This document shows positions 50,301 through 58,293 of a DNA stretch of 64,000 nt, piece after piece (within the stretch, counting starts at the first letter, position 1; the number at the start of each line of letters is the position of its first letter). The DNA lies in IMG/VR virus record IMGVR_UViG_3300045922_000293, positions 1-64,000 of that record; one strand, given 5' to 3'. Below the pieces are notes generated by a model. The model was not told where the DNA came from, searched no databases, and saw only the letters and a list, made by a program, of their open reading frames with translations. The translations under genes and the position numbers were made by a program. The DNA is from a virus.

Positions 50301-50375
50301 GTGGAGGATTCTAACAACGGGGCCATGGTAGAGGAGGAGGATTTCACGGATCTTAACTTTCCTTTATTTGCCTAA
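47352..50375 (+). CDS. Structural-cluster SF2/SNF2-type helicase, 1007 aa
   Basis: The N-terminal 450 residues are unassigned, mostly helical and charged, with no methylase motifs. The C-terminal half is an SF2 motor: a Q-like region (YSVQKKALAWAA), Walker A ALGTGVGKTSCG (K479), DEAQ at 561-564, MTASPM as motif III, and a helicase C domain with ASYAKGHNLQEFTTIVHLDRD and QQREARSWRQGQ (motifs V-VI). It differs from the methylase-helicase at 6911 and lies among neck genes, next to the split intein. Helicases made with virion proteins are sometimes packaged and injected for antirestriction or DNA handling; that role here is inference. RBS GAGGT. Confidence 0.75.
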   Translation: MDKKKNPNFDKTLLLQLRRAFGPRFMPFFEMYTNLYIMGTGVTPVPENLLQEMRGTFRRLSRMIESEIARDAILDSIQQMGPSLKRLQQGQDFPMIWRTVSRQMGAIISEVAKDRGIYVKPRRIHPDGWVRYQRMTKEETSLEKLKDSDPEAYARVLELRKLQKAIAEQIKAKIEDSGLVPVRKKYLGKVVWAAVTPQGEELVYDDDGDVLPVEAFLEKREGHLKSIKALSRTVKVDLEDMRSMDDAALEALEGEVVYTALTDDKAKQNALTRIYPVKEVGSRKMIVEGRFKGIYLDEMINVVGRQIEGVAYDFDPKTGIPRALESRASGQLEISTVKEPYVTVGDDGRLFLKLPSTHEFSALRKRMTELARINSGVEKVAGVRSSQFFFEPKDLASVREALGSMALSTSAAEAVDRYFRTIARHELATTEENLARFSAERLGGFKKGRDLYSVQKKALAWAAARQGSGVLALGTGVGKTSCGIAAFKSAMNDQEEMQEPFRGLYVCPTTLTGNLPSEAYQFMEDPKEFLENIDVLSYTQFTKAVKKDPNFMQRYTIVIFDEAQELSGGSSEAAKAASRPHPRKLFMTASPMERRPAEVYTLAALANNEDVTSKEFRRNRRLFEARFCEEIGGRFVSVKNDPVTQNDMRTWVRQNIFHTDKAQVEEYVLPDVVRGNTSIHMHPDVQIAYREVTSKIRLHMQGLVEKFRDQKSTVRSRDKIVTSARTKLGPEFKKLMLLANLPDKVIPGVPNPKIQQSIRIVEERIEKSDRVIFFTDLPEMAEENAKRLSMEYPGTLHACCLSSKIYLYRNGEIDQTFRKKAYKSSTRSYAADEWQMYVMHEYIKPNTFDVLTASLTASYAKGHNLQEFTTIVHLDRDSWNAEMMQQREARSWRQGQKTSVDCITLDVVYSETADDYDRTLDEIMRFSQEMEEQLFNDIIVASQTQALGEEYFTMEQETTTKYQAQRKIMEMSLSPYATNHARAVEDSNNGAMVEEEDFTDLNFPLFA

Positions 50376-50429
50376 CGCAAAGATGGTGGGGTGAGCCCCA
50401 TCTCACCCTTTGAACGGAGTATGAAGACG

Positions 50430-50726
50430 ATGCGTCGTAGAGCACAACAAACGGTTTTGAATACGCCAGAAGACTGGCAAGTTTATATTAGTGGCTTGTC
50501 AGATGAGGATCTACAGGCTAAGGCACGCGGGGCGAATAGTCTTGAATTCGTCAAACAGCTTAAATCGGAGGCGATGACCCCCGATGTGATTACAGATATT
50601 CTCACGAGATTCGCGCTAGAGCTGCAATCTCGTGGTTTGCTTGTCCCTGAGCGAGGGGATGGGAGCTACTTATCTTATGCCGCCCTCCTTCGGGATACCA
50701 CGCCTGATGAGGATGTGGAGTTATAA
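50430..50726 (+). CDS. Small hypothetical protein, 98 aa
   Basis: Helical and charged (MTPDVITDILTRFALELQ), no recognised motif. Start uncertain: ATG 50430 has GGAG 10 nt upstream, ATG 50421 has the same site too close, and GTG 50391 gives the longest form. It lies between the structural-cluster helicase and the next unknown gene. Confidence 0.55.
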   Translation: MRRRAQQTVLNTPEDWQVYISGLSDEDLQAKARGANSLEFVKQLKSEAMTPDVITDILTRFALELQSRGLLVPERGDGSYLSYAALLRDTTPDEDVEL

Positions 50727-50747
50727 TGGTCTAAAGTAGAGGCTTGC

Positions 50748-51356
50748 ATGAAAGCGTTAGTACAGCTCTATCATAGTGTGGCTTCGGATCCTCTGCATCG
50801 GAATGTGATTGAGACGTTGCATGACCTTTCTCTAGAGAAAGGCTGGCAAAATAAGCCCGTCCGTATGGTGGACCGTATCAATTTAGCTCAATCACAGATG
50901 CTTCAAGATATTGTAGAGGAGTTAGAGGAAGATTATGGGGTAGATGTAGATTCCTTGGGTCTTACCTCTATCTCTGTTCGTAGCTTGAAATCGATGGATG
51001 GTATTTCAGAAAAGATGCTCCGCGAGATCGCCAAGTTTGGGGATATGCATCTTATCCTCCGTGATGATCTTGTGCAAGCGATCTCTCAATTTTGTGAGGG
51101 TCAGGGTCTAGGTAAAGCAAAAGAGACGTCATACTCTTATTCTTCTGGATTATTGACTTTGAATGTTTTGAAGGTCCCTAAGAAGGTGGATGCAGAGTTT
51201 CAAAATCTTTTCATTCGTGCGTTGACGGAGTATTTAATCAAACATGTGCCTAGCGCAGCAAACATGTTGAAGTCTGGCACGTTGATCAAGGCTGCCATTG
51301 AGGACCAGGGGACGTTGAAGATCTCTTGGAGCCCTAAGAGCGTGGAGTTGGTGTAA
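50748..51356 (+). CDS. Hypothetical structural-cluster protein, 202 aa
   Basis: Unknown. A helical N-terminal half with acidic stretches (DIVEELEEDYGVDVDSL) is followed by a C-terminal alpha/beta part. No cysteine cluster or catalytic motif. It ends 2 nt before the next start, so it is in the same operon. Confidence 0.6.
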   Translation: MKALVQLYHSVASDPLHRNVIETLHDLSLEKGWQNKPVRMVDRINLAQSQMLQDIVEELEEDYGVDVDSLGLTSISVRSLKSMDGISEKMLREIAKFGDMHLILRDDLVQAISQFCEGQGLGKAKETSYSYSSGLLTLNVLKVPKKVDAEFQNLFIRALTEYLIKHVPSAANMLKSGTLIKAAIEDQGTLKISWSPKSVELV

Positions 51357-51358
51357 GG

Positions 51359-52723
51359 ATGTCTGGGTATCCTCCCTATAACAAGCGATACCCCCCTTTT
51401 GACGGGTATAAGGATCGCAAGACATCCCCGTTAGAATGGGAGGATACGCAGTACCCGTTGGCCCCGCTCAACGTGAACGTGCAATGGTCGTTTAACTCCA
51501 CGCTCCCCGCGATGGATCTCTACTGGGACCCGCCGCAGTGGCTGATCTTCAATGGTGTGTTCCGCATCATGGGCGTGAATATCTACCGTGCTCTCGATTC
51601 GGAATATGGGCCTTACTTCAGATTAAATACGGCCCCGTTAGGTTCTACTTTTTACAGGGATGAGACGATCAATCAGGACGTGGTAAATGAAGACGTAAGT
51701 TCTCAGTTTTTGGTCCGCCGTCCGGATCGATGTGTGTTCAAGGTTCAAAATTATCCCATTGTGAAAGCACACACCAACAATTTGTTAGCGGATCATCCCC
51801 TCGATGTCGCCGTGACCATAGATGGTGTCCCTGTACAGGTGGCTCGTGTCTGGGGTGAGACGGGTGAGGTGGAGTTGAGGACGGACATTCTCTATGACAG
51901 CTCTTCCAATGAGCGTACTTATCCGATCTTGCCGCGTGAAGATTCAGTTGTAACATGCTCCTATGCCTATAATGTCAACTTTATAACAAATACACTGAAC
52001 CAGCGTATCTTTTACCGAATGACAACGGTCGGTGTTGACGAGTTTACGGGGGAGATGCGGGAGACGCCCTTACATTTAAGTGAAGCCAAATACCATCATC
52101 AAATGGAAAATGTGGATTATATTTGGAAGGAGGCGATTCATCGCAATAAATGGATTTTGTATCAGGGTGGCGAGCGTGTTAAGGTGTTCATCCGTAAATA
52201 TGTTGGGCCTAAATGCTCTTGTTATGATCAGACAATAGGCCAGCCGCGTAATAATTGTCCCGTCTGCTTTGGTACGGGCGTTCGGGGTGGTTATGAAGGT
52301 CCCTTTGAGATCTTGATCGCGCCCCCCGAGGCGGAGAAGACGATCCGGCAGACGGAGATCGGATTGCGCCAGGAGCAACAGTATGAATCATGGACGGGTC
52401 CGTCCCCTTTATTGAATCAGCGTGATTTTTTGGTCAAGTTGAATGGGGACCGCTACTCCATCGGCGCGACACGTCTTCCCACCAATCGCGGAAATGTCTT
52501 GCAGCAACATTTTCAAGTGGGCCTGATTGATAGCCGCGACATCAGACAACAAGTGCCTGTGACGGGAACCTTACCCTTGGCCTATCCTCAAACGCGCACA
52601 AGGGATCATGATGAGGATGAATTGAGCGCCGTCACCTACCCCCAGATGACAGATAAGTGTAATATTGAGGCTGAGCGTGAGCAGCGCGGTAGAACGCCGA
52701 CATTTGAAAATATAGTCTATTAG
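51359..52723 (+). CDS. Virion protein with zinc-binding module, 454 aa
   Basis: The N-terminal region is aromatic and Pro-rich (beta, YPPFDGYKDRKTSPLEW). The middle has beta strands with FN-III-like rhythm (QWSFNSTLPAMDLYWDPP). At about 283-304 CSC...CPVCFGTG forms a four-cysteine zinc site. The C-terminal part has KLNGDRYSIGATRLP. The position between neck genes suggests a neck or head-tail joining protein; the zinc site probably stabilises the fold. AAGGATG overlaps its start. Confidence 0.65.
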   Translation: MSGYPPYNKRYPPFDGYKDRKTSPLEWEDTQYPLAPLNVNVQWSFNSTLPAMDLYWDPPQWLIFNGVFRIMGVNIYRALDSEYGPYFRLNTAPLGSTFYRDETINQDVVNEDVSSQFLVRRPDRCVFKVQNYPIVKAHTNNLLADHPLDVAVTIDGVPVQVARVWGETGEVELRTDILYDSSSNERTYPILPREDSVVTCSYAYNVNFITNTLNQRIFYRMTTVGVDEFTGEMRETPLHLSEAKYHHQMENVDYIWKEAIHRNKWILYQGGERVKVFIRKYVGPKCSCYDQTIGQPRNNCPVCFGTGVRGGYEGPFEILIAPPEAEKTIRQTEIGLRQEQQYESWTGPSPLLNQRDFLVKLNGDRYSIGATRLPTNRGNVLQQHFQVGLIDSRDIRQQVPVTGTLPLAYPQTRTRDHDEDELSAVTYPQMTDKCNIEAEREQRGRTPTFENIVY

Positions 52724-52732
52724 GAGACCCAC

Positions 52733-53299
52733 TTGATTATTACCCCAACATCTCATGCTCATCACGATTTGATCTCGATCTGTTTAAAACATTATCAAGG
52801 CATATGTTTTGCTCATGAGGGTATTCATCAAGACCGTGATGGTTTTCTAGAGGTGCATGTGCCTAGTTTTATCTTGACACATGACTTTTACAAGCAATTC
52901 TTTTCTCAGGTCTATAAAATAGCTTATAGGCATCGGAAAAGTCTTCTTAAAATTGCGGCGGTTGCGCATCCTGTAGATTCTGTGTCTATCGTACAGCCGT
53001 CTATAGATTTTGTGGACATGTTGAAAGTCACCGTAGATACCATGTATCAGGAATTTACTTTGAAATATGATGCGACGTGCCCCCATATAGTGACCGCGGT
53101 GTCGTCCCCTTCATCTTCCCATAAATTTTACCAAGCAATTCAAGCCCCCCAAATTCAGCATGTATTTAGAAAAGCCAAGGCAAAACGGCTTCTTTTCCAC
53201 CTTATAAAGGGGGATGAGACTCTCCCTCAAAAGACATCATGGTCTACACAACCCATTGTATCATTTTTGAGGATTGAAGATCTTTATGAGGAAATATAA
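52733..53299 (+). CDS. Hypothetical tail/neck protein, 188 aa
   Basis: Starts at TTG 52733, supported by GGAG at 52723-52726, 6 nt upstream. No other start fits the RBS. His-rich near the N-terminus (SHAHHDLI), then alpha/beta text, Lys-rich late. It overlaps the following gene by 14 nt. Function unknown. Confidence 0.6.
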   Translation: MIITPTSHAHHDLISICLKHYQGICFAHEGIHQDRDGFLEVHVPSFILTHDFYKQFFSQVYKIAYRHRKSLLKIAAVAHPVDSVSIVQPSIDFVDMLKVTVDTMYQEFTLKYDATCPHIVTAVSSPSSSHKFYQAIQAPQIQHVFRKAKAKRLLFHLIKGDETLPQKTSWSTQPIVSFLRIEDLYEEI

Positions 53300-53777
53300 C
53301 AAAAATCAAAACAGAAAGAGGGGTTTAAGTAACCTTGAGAGTAAGATTCAAGTCAGTAAAAATAAGGCTTTTGAGACTCGTTTGAGAAAGCAATTGCTTC
53401 AAGTGTTTAGGTTAGCAATTTTCCAAAGTAGATTTAAGCGCACTCCTAGGCGTTTTCTCAGGGCTGCGAACATAGAATTCAAAGACAATACAATCTGTGC
53501 GTATATAGATGCTGAGGGCGTCACGGCGCAAGATCAAGGAGTGCGTCGCCACTACATGACCTATCTTCGTGGAGCGGGCCCGGTGATGATCAAGCAGGGG
53601 GTGTTTAGGAAAGCTCCGGCTAAAAACAGCCTCATAGCGGACCAATGGCTTCATAAAGGCTACAAGGGTAAAAAATTCATGCAACGCGCGCGCGCGCGGA
53701 TGTTAGAGGTCCTCAAGAAAGAGCTTGCACAACACACCAAAAAAATGCTATTTGGCCGTCTAAGGGGCCAGAAATAG
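53286..53777 (+). CDS. Basic structural-cluster protein, 163 aa
   Basis: A Lys/Arg-rich protein with a helical N-terminal part and a central beta stretch (NIEFKDNTICAYIDAEG). It could be a tail-completion or neck protein, or bind DNA. ATG 53286 is preferred; TTG 53274 is possible but its RBS is too close. No family recognised. Confidence 0.6.
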   Translation: MRKYNKNQNRKRGLSNLESKIQVSKNKAFETRLRKQLLQVFRLAIFQSRFKRTPRRFLRAANIEFKDNTICAYIDAEGVTAQDQGVRRHYMTYLRGAGPVMIKQGVFRKAPAKNSLIADQWLHKGYKGKKFMQRARARMLEVLKKELAQHTKKMLFGRLRGQK

Positions 53778-53858
53778 CAATGAAGATCACCTATGAAATT
53801 CAGGTTTTTTTTAATTCTGTTCTTAGTGGAGGGATGGATACAGCATAGGATCAACAGG

Positions 53859-54467
53859 ATGCAAGGATCTTTTAATGTTACGGTCTTGTGGCGGATTAAA
53901 AACAAAACGACTGCCACGTTGCACATGAAAGATTTAGGGGTGACATTAGAATCTGGGGGGGAATGTGAGATCGTTCAAGATCGCGCTTCATGGTCCCGTG
54001 ATCTTCAAGACGCGTTGAGGACGGGTCGTGCAGAGCGCGTAGGGATCAGTCATCTTGAAGACCCCTCTTCTATGCCGATTCCAACCCCCGCTCTAAAGCG
54101 CTCACCCCCTAAATCTTTGCAAAGTCCCCGTGAGATCTCCTTACCCCCCACCGTGGATCCGACAACGGAGATGGTTGCGGCGCTGAAGGTCAATAATGAC
54201 CTTTTGACGAAGGTGGTAGACTTGTTATCCCGACCCCAAGCGGTGCCTACTCGTTTTGTGCCAGATAGTGCCCCAACGTATGCTCAAGATCGCATTCCTT
54301 GCCCTCGTGAGGAGGATCATGCGGTGTTTATCCCTAACTTTAAGATCGATGAGTCGAAGATCAGCGTTGAGGGGGATATCGCTCGGGAAGAGAGCGCGAA
54401 CGCGGAAGCATCCAAAGATGCCTCGGCGGCCTTGAAGCGGCTCAAGGCCAAAAATAAAAAGGCATAA
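53859..54467 (+). CDS. Hypothetical structural-cluster protein, 202 aa
   Basis: I choose ATG 53859 (TAGGA 9 nt upstream); a longer start at 53793 would add a hydrophobic peptide that looks like non-coding text. The first 65 residues look like a small beta domain (FNVTVLWRI, ATLHMKDLGV). The rest is Pro/Ser-rich and disordered, ending in a Lys-rich helix. Function unknown. Confidence 0.55.
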   Translation: MQGSFNVTVLWRIKNKTTATLHMKDLGVTLESGGECEIVQDRASWSRDLQDALRTGRAERVGISHLEDPSSMPIPTPALKRSPPKSLQSPREISLPPTVDPTTEMVAALKVNNDLLTKVVDLLSRPQAVPTRFVPDSAPTYAQDRIPCPREEDHAVFIPNFKIDESKISVEGDIAREESANAEASKDASAALKRLKAKNKKA

Positions 54468-54698
54468 GACTCTTTAGGGTATCCCCCGCCTACGCTGAAA
54501 GCGTAGGAAAATAGGTTGTGTTGTGATGATGCTTGTTATAGAGTGTTGTCGTGAGGTTCGCGGGATAGCGATAGCGCAACCTCATACCAAGTCTCCTCCG
54601 CTGAGATGCGAAAGAGCGGATATAAACGTGAGGAAAAGGTGCAAACCCCACATGATTGTGATATTTCTCCTGCCTCACCACGGTGGGGGGATTATGGA
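54468..54698. other. Gap with two hairpins before actin-like gene
   Basis: A 230-nt stretch. CCTACGCT/AGCGTAGG (54489-54507, loop GAA) follows the upstream stop and is a possible terminator without T-run. A second stem, TGAGGTT..GCG/CGC..AACCTCA (54552-54584), has one bulge. No tRNA cloverleaf can be folded around it. A GGGGGA ribosome-binding site at about 54686 precedes ATG 54699. Confidence 0.5.
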
Positions 54699-55781
54699 AT
54701 GGCGGTCAAGCGTAAGCGTGGCCGGCCTAGAAAACACCCACAACAAGAGGAAGGAAGTAGCATGAATAGTGATAGCATTGAGCTGGTCGAAAATGGCGTG
54801 GGTTTGGATATTGGCACAATGAATATTGTGTCTGCCCGCCAACAGGAGGATCGCGTTCTGTTCCGTAAACAGCGCGACGCATTCTTTGATTTGGATATCA
54901 CCGCAAAGCCTATGCTGAGGTTGAATAGGGTTCCGTTCATTCAGCAAGATGATCGCTTGATCATCCTTGGGGATTCGGCACTTGCCTTTGCCAATGTGTT
55001 CAATAGGGAATTGCGTCGCCCCTTATCACAGGGGCTCATCTCGAATACAGATCGTGAGGGGGCGGAGATTCTTCAAATTCTGATCCAAAACACGATCGGG
55101 AAGCCTCAGGGGGATCAAGAAACGTGTTGCTTTAGCGTCCCCGGCAATCCTGTGGATCTGCCGGGCCGTGATAATGTGTATCATCGCGGGGTGTTCTCCA
55201 ACATCCTCAAGGGTCTTGGGTATAAACCTATTGCGTCGAATGAGGCCCTTGCGGTCATCTTCAGCGAGACCGCGCCTGAGATGTTCAGTGGCGTCGCGCT
55301 ATCCTTCGGCGCTGGCATGGTCAACATCTCCTGCGCCTATCAGACTCAGGCGGTGCAAGCTCTTCAGTTTGCGGTTGCGCGGTCGGGTGATTATATTGAT
55401 CAACAATCGGCACAATCCCTAGGCTTAACGGCGGCGAAAATGTGCAAGATCAAAGAGGATGGCATTGATCTTCGTAGCCCTTCTACGCAAGAGGAGAGCG
55501 CGCTTGCGTTCTATTATCAAGAGGTGATTCGCTATGCCTTGGGTCACATCGTAGATCGCTATAAAATGACGGCGGGTCAGAGCATCAGCTTCCCCGAAGC
55601 TGTTCCGATGATTCTAAGTGGCGGCACGACACTCGTGAAGGGATTTCACGAGTTGTTCAGTGCAGAGTTTGAGCGCTGCCGCAAGAAGTTTCCGATCCCA
55701 ATCAGTGAGATTCGCATGGCGACAGACCCCCTCAATGCCGTCGCTAGTGGACTCTTGATTCAAGCGCAGCAGGAAGACTGA
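54699..55781 (+). CDS. Actin-like ATPase with N-terminal AT-hook
   Basis: Residues 4-13, KRKRGRPRKH, are an AT-hook core (RGRP). From residue 34 an actin/Hsp70-type fold follows: phosphate-1 VGLDIGTMN (34-42), phosphate-2 VALSFGAGMVNI (about 200-211), and adenosine motif PMILSGGTTLVKGF (about 314-327). This is the ParM/StbA-like family. At 360 residues it has normal length for that family. Its place is between neck and tail genes, away from replication genes. ParM-like phage filaments may move phage DNA or centre it in the cell. The AT-hook suggests direct DNA binding without a separate adaptor (inference). ATG 54699 is preferred over 54606 because of its RBS and because AT-hook coding begins there. 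Confidence 0.75.
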   Translation: MAVKRKRGRPRKHPQQEEGSSMNSDSIELVENGVGLDIGTMNIVSARQQEDRVLFRKQRDAFFDLDITAKPMLRLNRVPFIQQDDRLIILGDSALAFANVFNRELRRPLSQGLISNTDREGAEILQILIQNTIGKPQGDQETCCFSVPGNPVDLPGRDNVYHRGVFSNILKGLGYKPIASNEALAVIFSETAPEMFSGVALSFGAGMVNISCAYQTQAVQALQFAVARSGDYIDQQSAQSLGLTAAKMCKIKEDGIDLRSPSTQEESALAFYYQEVIRYALGHIVDRYKMTAGQSISFPEAVPMILSGGTTLVKGFHELFSAEFERCRKKFPIPISEIRMATDPLNAVASGLLIQAQQED

Positions 55782-55906
55782 TTAGATACTCAGGGGCAGG
55801 ACCCTCCTTTCAATGGGGGATTCTAAAAAGAGGTCTGAAAATGCGTGAGAAGGATGGGGTTGACTCTCCTCTTAGAACGTCCTAAATGAGACTAAAATTG
55901 ACCGTT

Positions 55907-55944
55907 AAAGCCCTCGTATGCTTCTCAAAGCTAAGAGGGTTTTA
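55907..55944 (+). terminator. Hairpin with T-run before 600-residue protein
   Basis: CCCTC (55911-55915) pairs with GAGGG (55935-55939), flanked by AAAG and TTTT, with an inner GCTT/AAGC pairing. It lies about 130 nt after the actin-like stop. Confidence 0.5.
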
Positions 55945-55984
55945 ATGAGATCGTCCATGGTAAACATAGGTTCCATCTCGCGCC

Positions 55985-57787
55985 ATGAATTATCAATATC
56001 TCACGACATCCATCAAGCGGAGGATGCTTGAAGACCTGAAGCGGCACTTCAGCTACATCCCTCAGCACAAAGATATTGTTGAGCACATCCGCTACAAGTA
56101 CGACTTCAAGGAGAGGCCCCAGAAAGGCATCTTCTTGATGAACGTATCTGCCACCCCCATGAAGCTGTCTACAGATAACTACATGGCGGGATTGCATTCT
56201 TATGTGATGCTCGGAAAACTTGATCTTGGTACATCACGGCCAAGCGGAATGTTCGTGGATTGGGTCAAGGAAGATACGGAATTAATTGAACGTAACAAAG
56301 GCATCCCGCCTGCTTTTGCAGGGCAGTACAATCTTGAAATTCAATCCCGCATCGATCCATCTACGAAAGAAACGGAATGGGATCTGTATGTGGACCCCAT
56401 TTACAAGGTGCTTCAGGAGCCTTTGCTCACATTCGTTACGGGCAATGAAACTTCTGCAAATCTTCAAAACATCCCTGTCTACCCGAATAGCCCGCGCCTG
56501 TATCTCAATGGGCGTACACAACTCCTAAGCGGACCTGTGTTCAGTCTTCAAGCCAATCAAAGTCTCATCATTCATGATCCCCTCTTTGGTTTACCTCAAG
56601 GTCAGATCCGTGTGAGGGCGTTGTCCCCACAGATGGCCCCGTACACTATTGTGGCGGGCGTGAATGATGTGTTGGCTTTTGAAGTGAACGGCACCCCCGT
56701 CACGGTGCTTCTTCCCCCAGGCGTGTATACAGCACAGCAGATGAAACAGGAGATTGACGCTGCCGCTCATGCGGAGAGTCTGTTTGCACCCGAGTATATC
56801 ACGAATGTGGTGGGGGATCAGCTTGAGATCACGGGAATCACGTCTGTATTTTTTGAGGATCATATCTTTTCCCCCGCCTCCCCCACTCTCGGCTTCCCCT
56901 CCGCTAGCTTTATTCCCCCTATTGCGCAGGGGGTGCTTTTCAGGCCCCGTGTATTGGACCATCAAAATGTCATGACCTTGATTCTGGACGGTATTGAGTA
57001 TGCCATCATCTTTGAGCCCGGCATGTATAAAGATGCTGTGGAGATTCGGGATAGGATTCAAGATCAATTGCCCGTTGGGGTAACCTTAGTGTTACAAGAT
57101 GGGGGGGAGTACACAGTGGATAACGTGACGGGTGCGGTGACGTTCCATGTGGCGTTTAGCCCCGGTGATCACGTGATTGCGGATTATTCTTATCACGGGC
57201 CCTCCCGCGGGCCTATAGCCGTAAAGAAGAATCAAGAGGTGCGCCATGCCGTGGAAGGCGCGATGATAGCCCTTGGCGAGTCCTTTGAAGATAAAGATAA
57301 GTGTTTCATCTTGATTTTACCCCATCGTGTTCATACCGCGGATTTGTATGGGGGTAAGACTGAGATAAGTTTGGATTTTGATATTATCGCCCGTGATCCG
57401 ATGGATCGTGAGAGCCTTGTTGACATTCTTACGATGTATTTTCATCATTATGAAAATGAGCGGTTTGCTGAGGAGGGCTTAGGTATTACAAGTGTGAGCG
57501 GGGGTGGTGAGAGTGAAGAGGTCTATGATGATGTGGGGGACGATTATTTCTACAAAAGTAGTGTGAGTGTGTCTCTCCAAAGTGATTGGGAGGTAGCAGT
57601 GCCGCGCCCCCTCACCATTGAAAAGATTTTGCCCGTGACGTATGAGCAGGAGGCTTTATTAGCTGCGCGGGAGCGTGACATTCTCCCTCATGATCAGGTT
57701 TTGCGCCCCGTAGTGTCCGTGACTCAAGAAGAGATAAAAGAGAAGGCACGGCGTGGTTTGACACCCTTTAAAGAGAGAATCCACTGA
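55985..57787 (+). CDS. Tail/neck structural protein with sheath-like repeat domain, 600 aa
   Basis: Function not recognised by family, but it contains one copy (about residues 215-300) of the domain found repeatedly in the sheath-like protein at 59408: YTIVAGVNDVLAFEVNGTPVTVLL, a helix, and PTLGF. The N-terminal 150 residues are helical/beta and the C-terminal part is helical (PVTYEQEALLAARERDI). It precedes the zinc-ribbon and PhoH genes in the tail module. It may be a sheath terminator, baseplate or tail-end protein. Shared DNA with the sheath gene suggests domain exchange. Confidence 0.6.
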   Translation: MNYQYLTTSIKRRMLEDLKRHFSYIPQHKDIVEHIRYKYDFKERPQKGIFLMNVSATPMKLSTDNYMAGLHSYVMLGKLDLGTSRPSGMFVDWVKEDTELIERNKGIPPAFAGQYNLEIQSRIDPSTKETEWDLYVDPIYKVLQEPLLTFVTGNETSANLQNIPVYPNSPRLYLNGRTQLLSGPVFSLQANQSLIIHDPLFGLPQGQIRVRALSPQMAPYTIVAGVNDVLAFEVNGTPVTVLLPPGVYTAQQMKQEIDAAAHAESLFAPEYITNVVGDQLEITGITSVFFEDHIFSPASPTLGFPSASFIPPIAQGVLFRPRVLDHQNVMTLILDGIEYAIIFEPGMYKDAVEIRDRIQDQLPVGVTLVLQDGGEYTVDNVTGAVTFHVAFSPGDHVIADYSYHGPSRGPIAVKKNQEVRHAVEGAMIALGESFEDKDKCFILILPHRVHTADLYGGKTEISLDFDIIARDPMDRESLVDILTMYFHHYENERFAEEGLGITSVSGGGESEEVYDDVGDDYFYKSSVSVSLQSDWEVAVPRPLTIEKILPVTYEQEALLAARERDILPHDQVLRPVVSVTQEEIKEKARRGLTPFKERIH

Positions 57788-57789
57788 TT

Positions 57790-58236
57790 ATGCCTATTTT
57801 TAAGTTTGATTGCCCTGAATGTGGGTTGACGTTTGAAAAATTGGTTCAAAACCGCAACATAAAAGAGATGGAGTGTATTCATTGTGCTTTCACTGCTCAA
57901 AAGCGCCTTAGCGCGTTCAATTCACAGTTTGCGGACGCTAAAAATGCATCACGCGGATTCTCAGGTGTTTATGATCTTGATGTCAATTTAGACAAAAATT
58001 TAGGGCGTGATGCACAAAACCGCTGGGAGATCATTAAGAATCGTGAGTCTCAAAAAGATCGTATGCATGCATCCGTTGCGCAGCAAACAGGGGTGAAAGA
58101 CGCTAGGGTGGCGCTCAAGCGTGATCTTGATTTGAAGGAGCCCGTGTATGAACCCATGACCCGTCAAGAGGTTCTGACGAACGTGAAGTTAAGGCGTGAG
58201 GCCCGGGCTTATGAAGCGGAAATGAAAAAGGGTTAG
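57790..58236 (+). CDS. FmdB-like zinc-ribbon protein, 148 aa
   Basis: MPIFKFDCPECGLTFEKLV begins a CxxC...CxxC ribbon (C8, C11, C29, C32), the N-terminal pattern of FmdB-type small regulatory zinc ribbons. The rest is basic and helical and seems disordered. It is 2 nt after the preceding stop and has no good RBS, so translation is probably coupled. It could be a DNA- or transcription-linked phage protein, or a virion component. Confidence 0.65.
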   Translation: MPIFKFDCPECGLTFEKLVQNRNIKEMECIHCAFTAQKRLSAFNSQFADAKNASRGFSGVYDLDVNLDKNLGRDAQNRWEIIKNRESQKDRMHASVAQQTGVKDARVALKRDLDLKEPVYEPMTRQEVLTNVKLRREARAYEAEMKKG

Positions 58237-58293
58237 AGTTTTTATGTGAGGGGATGTGTGCTCCTACCTTTCACATCTATCTAAAAACAAGGT

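Noticed and set aside
54552-54584. tRNA-like hairpin with GGTTCG
   Set aside because: No acceptor stem, anticodon arm or second arm can be formed around it.
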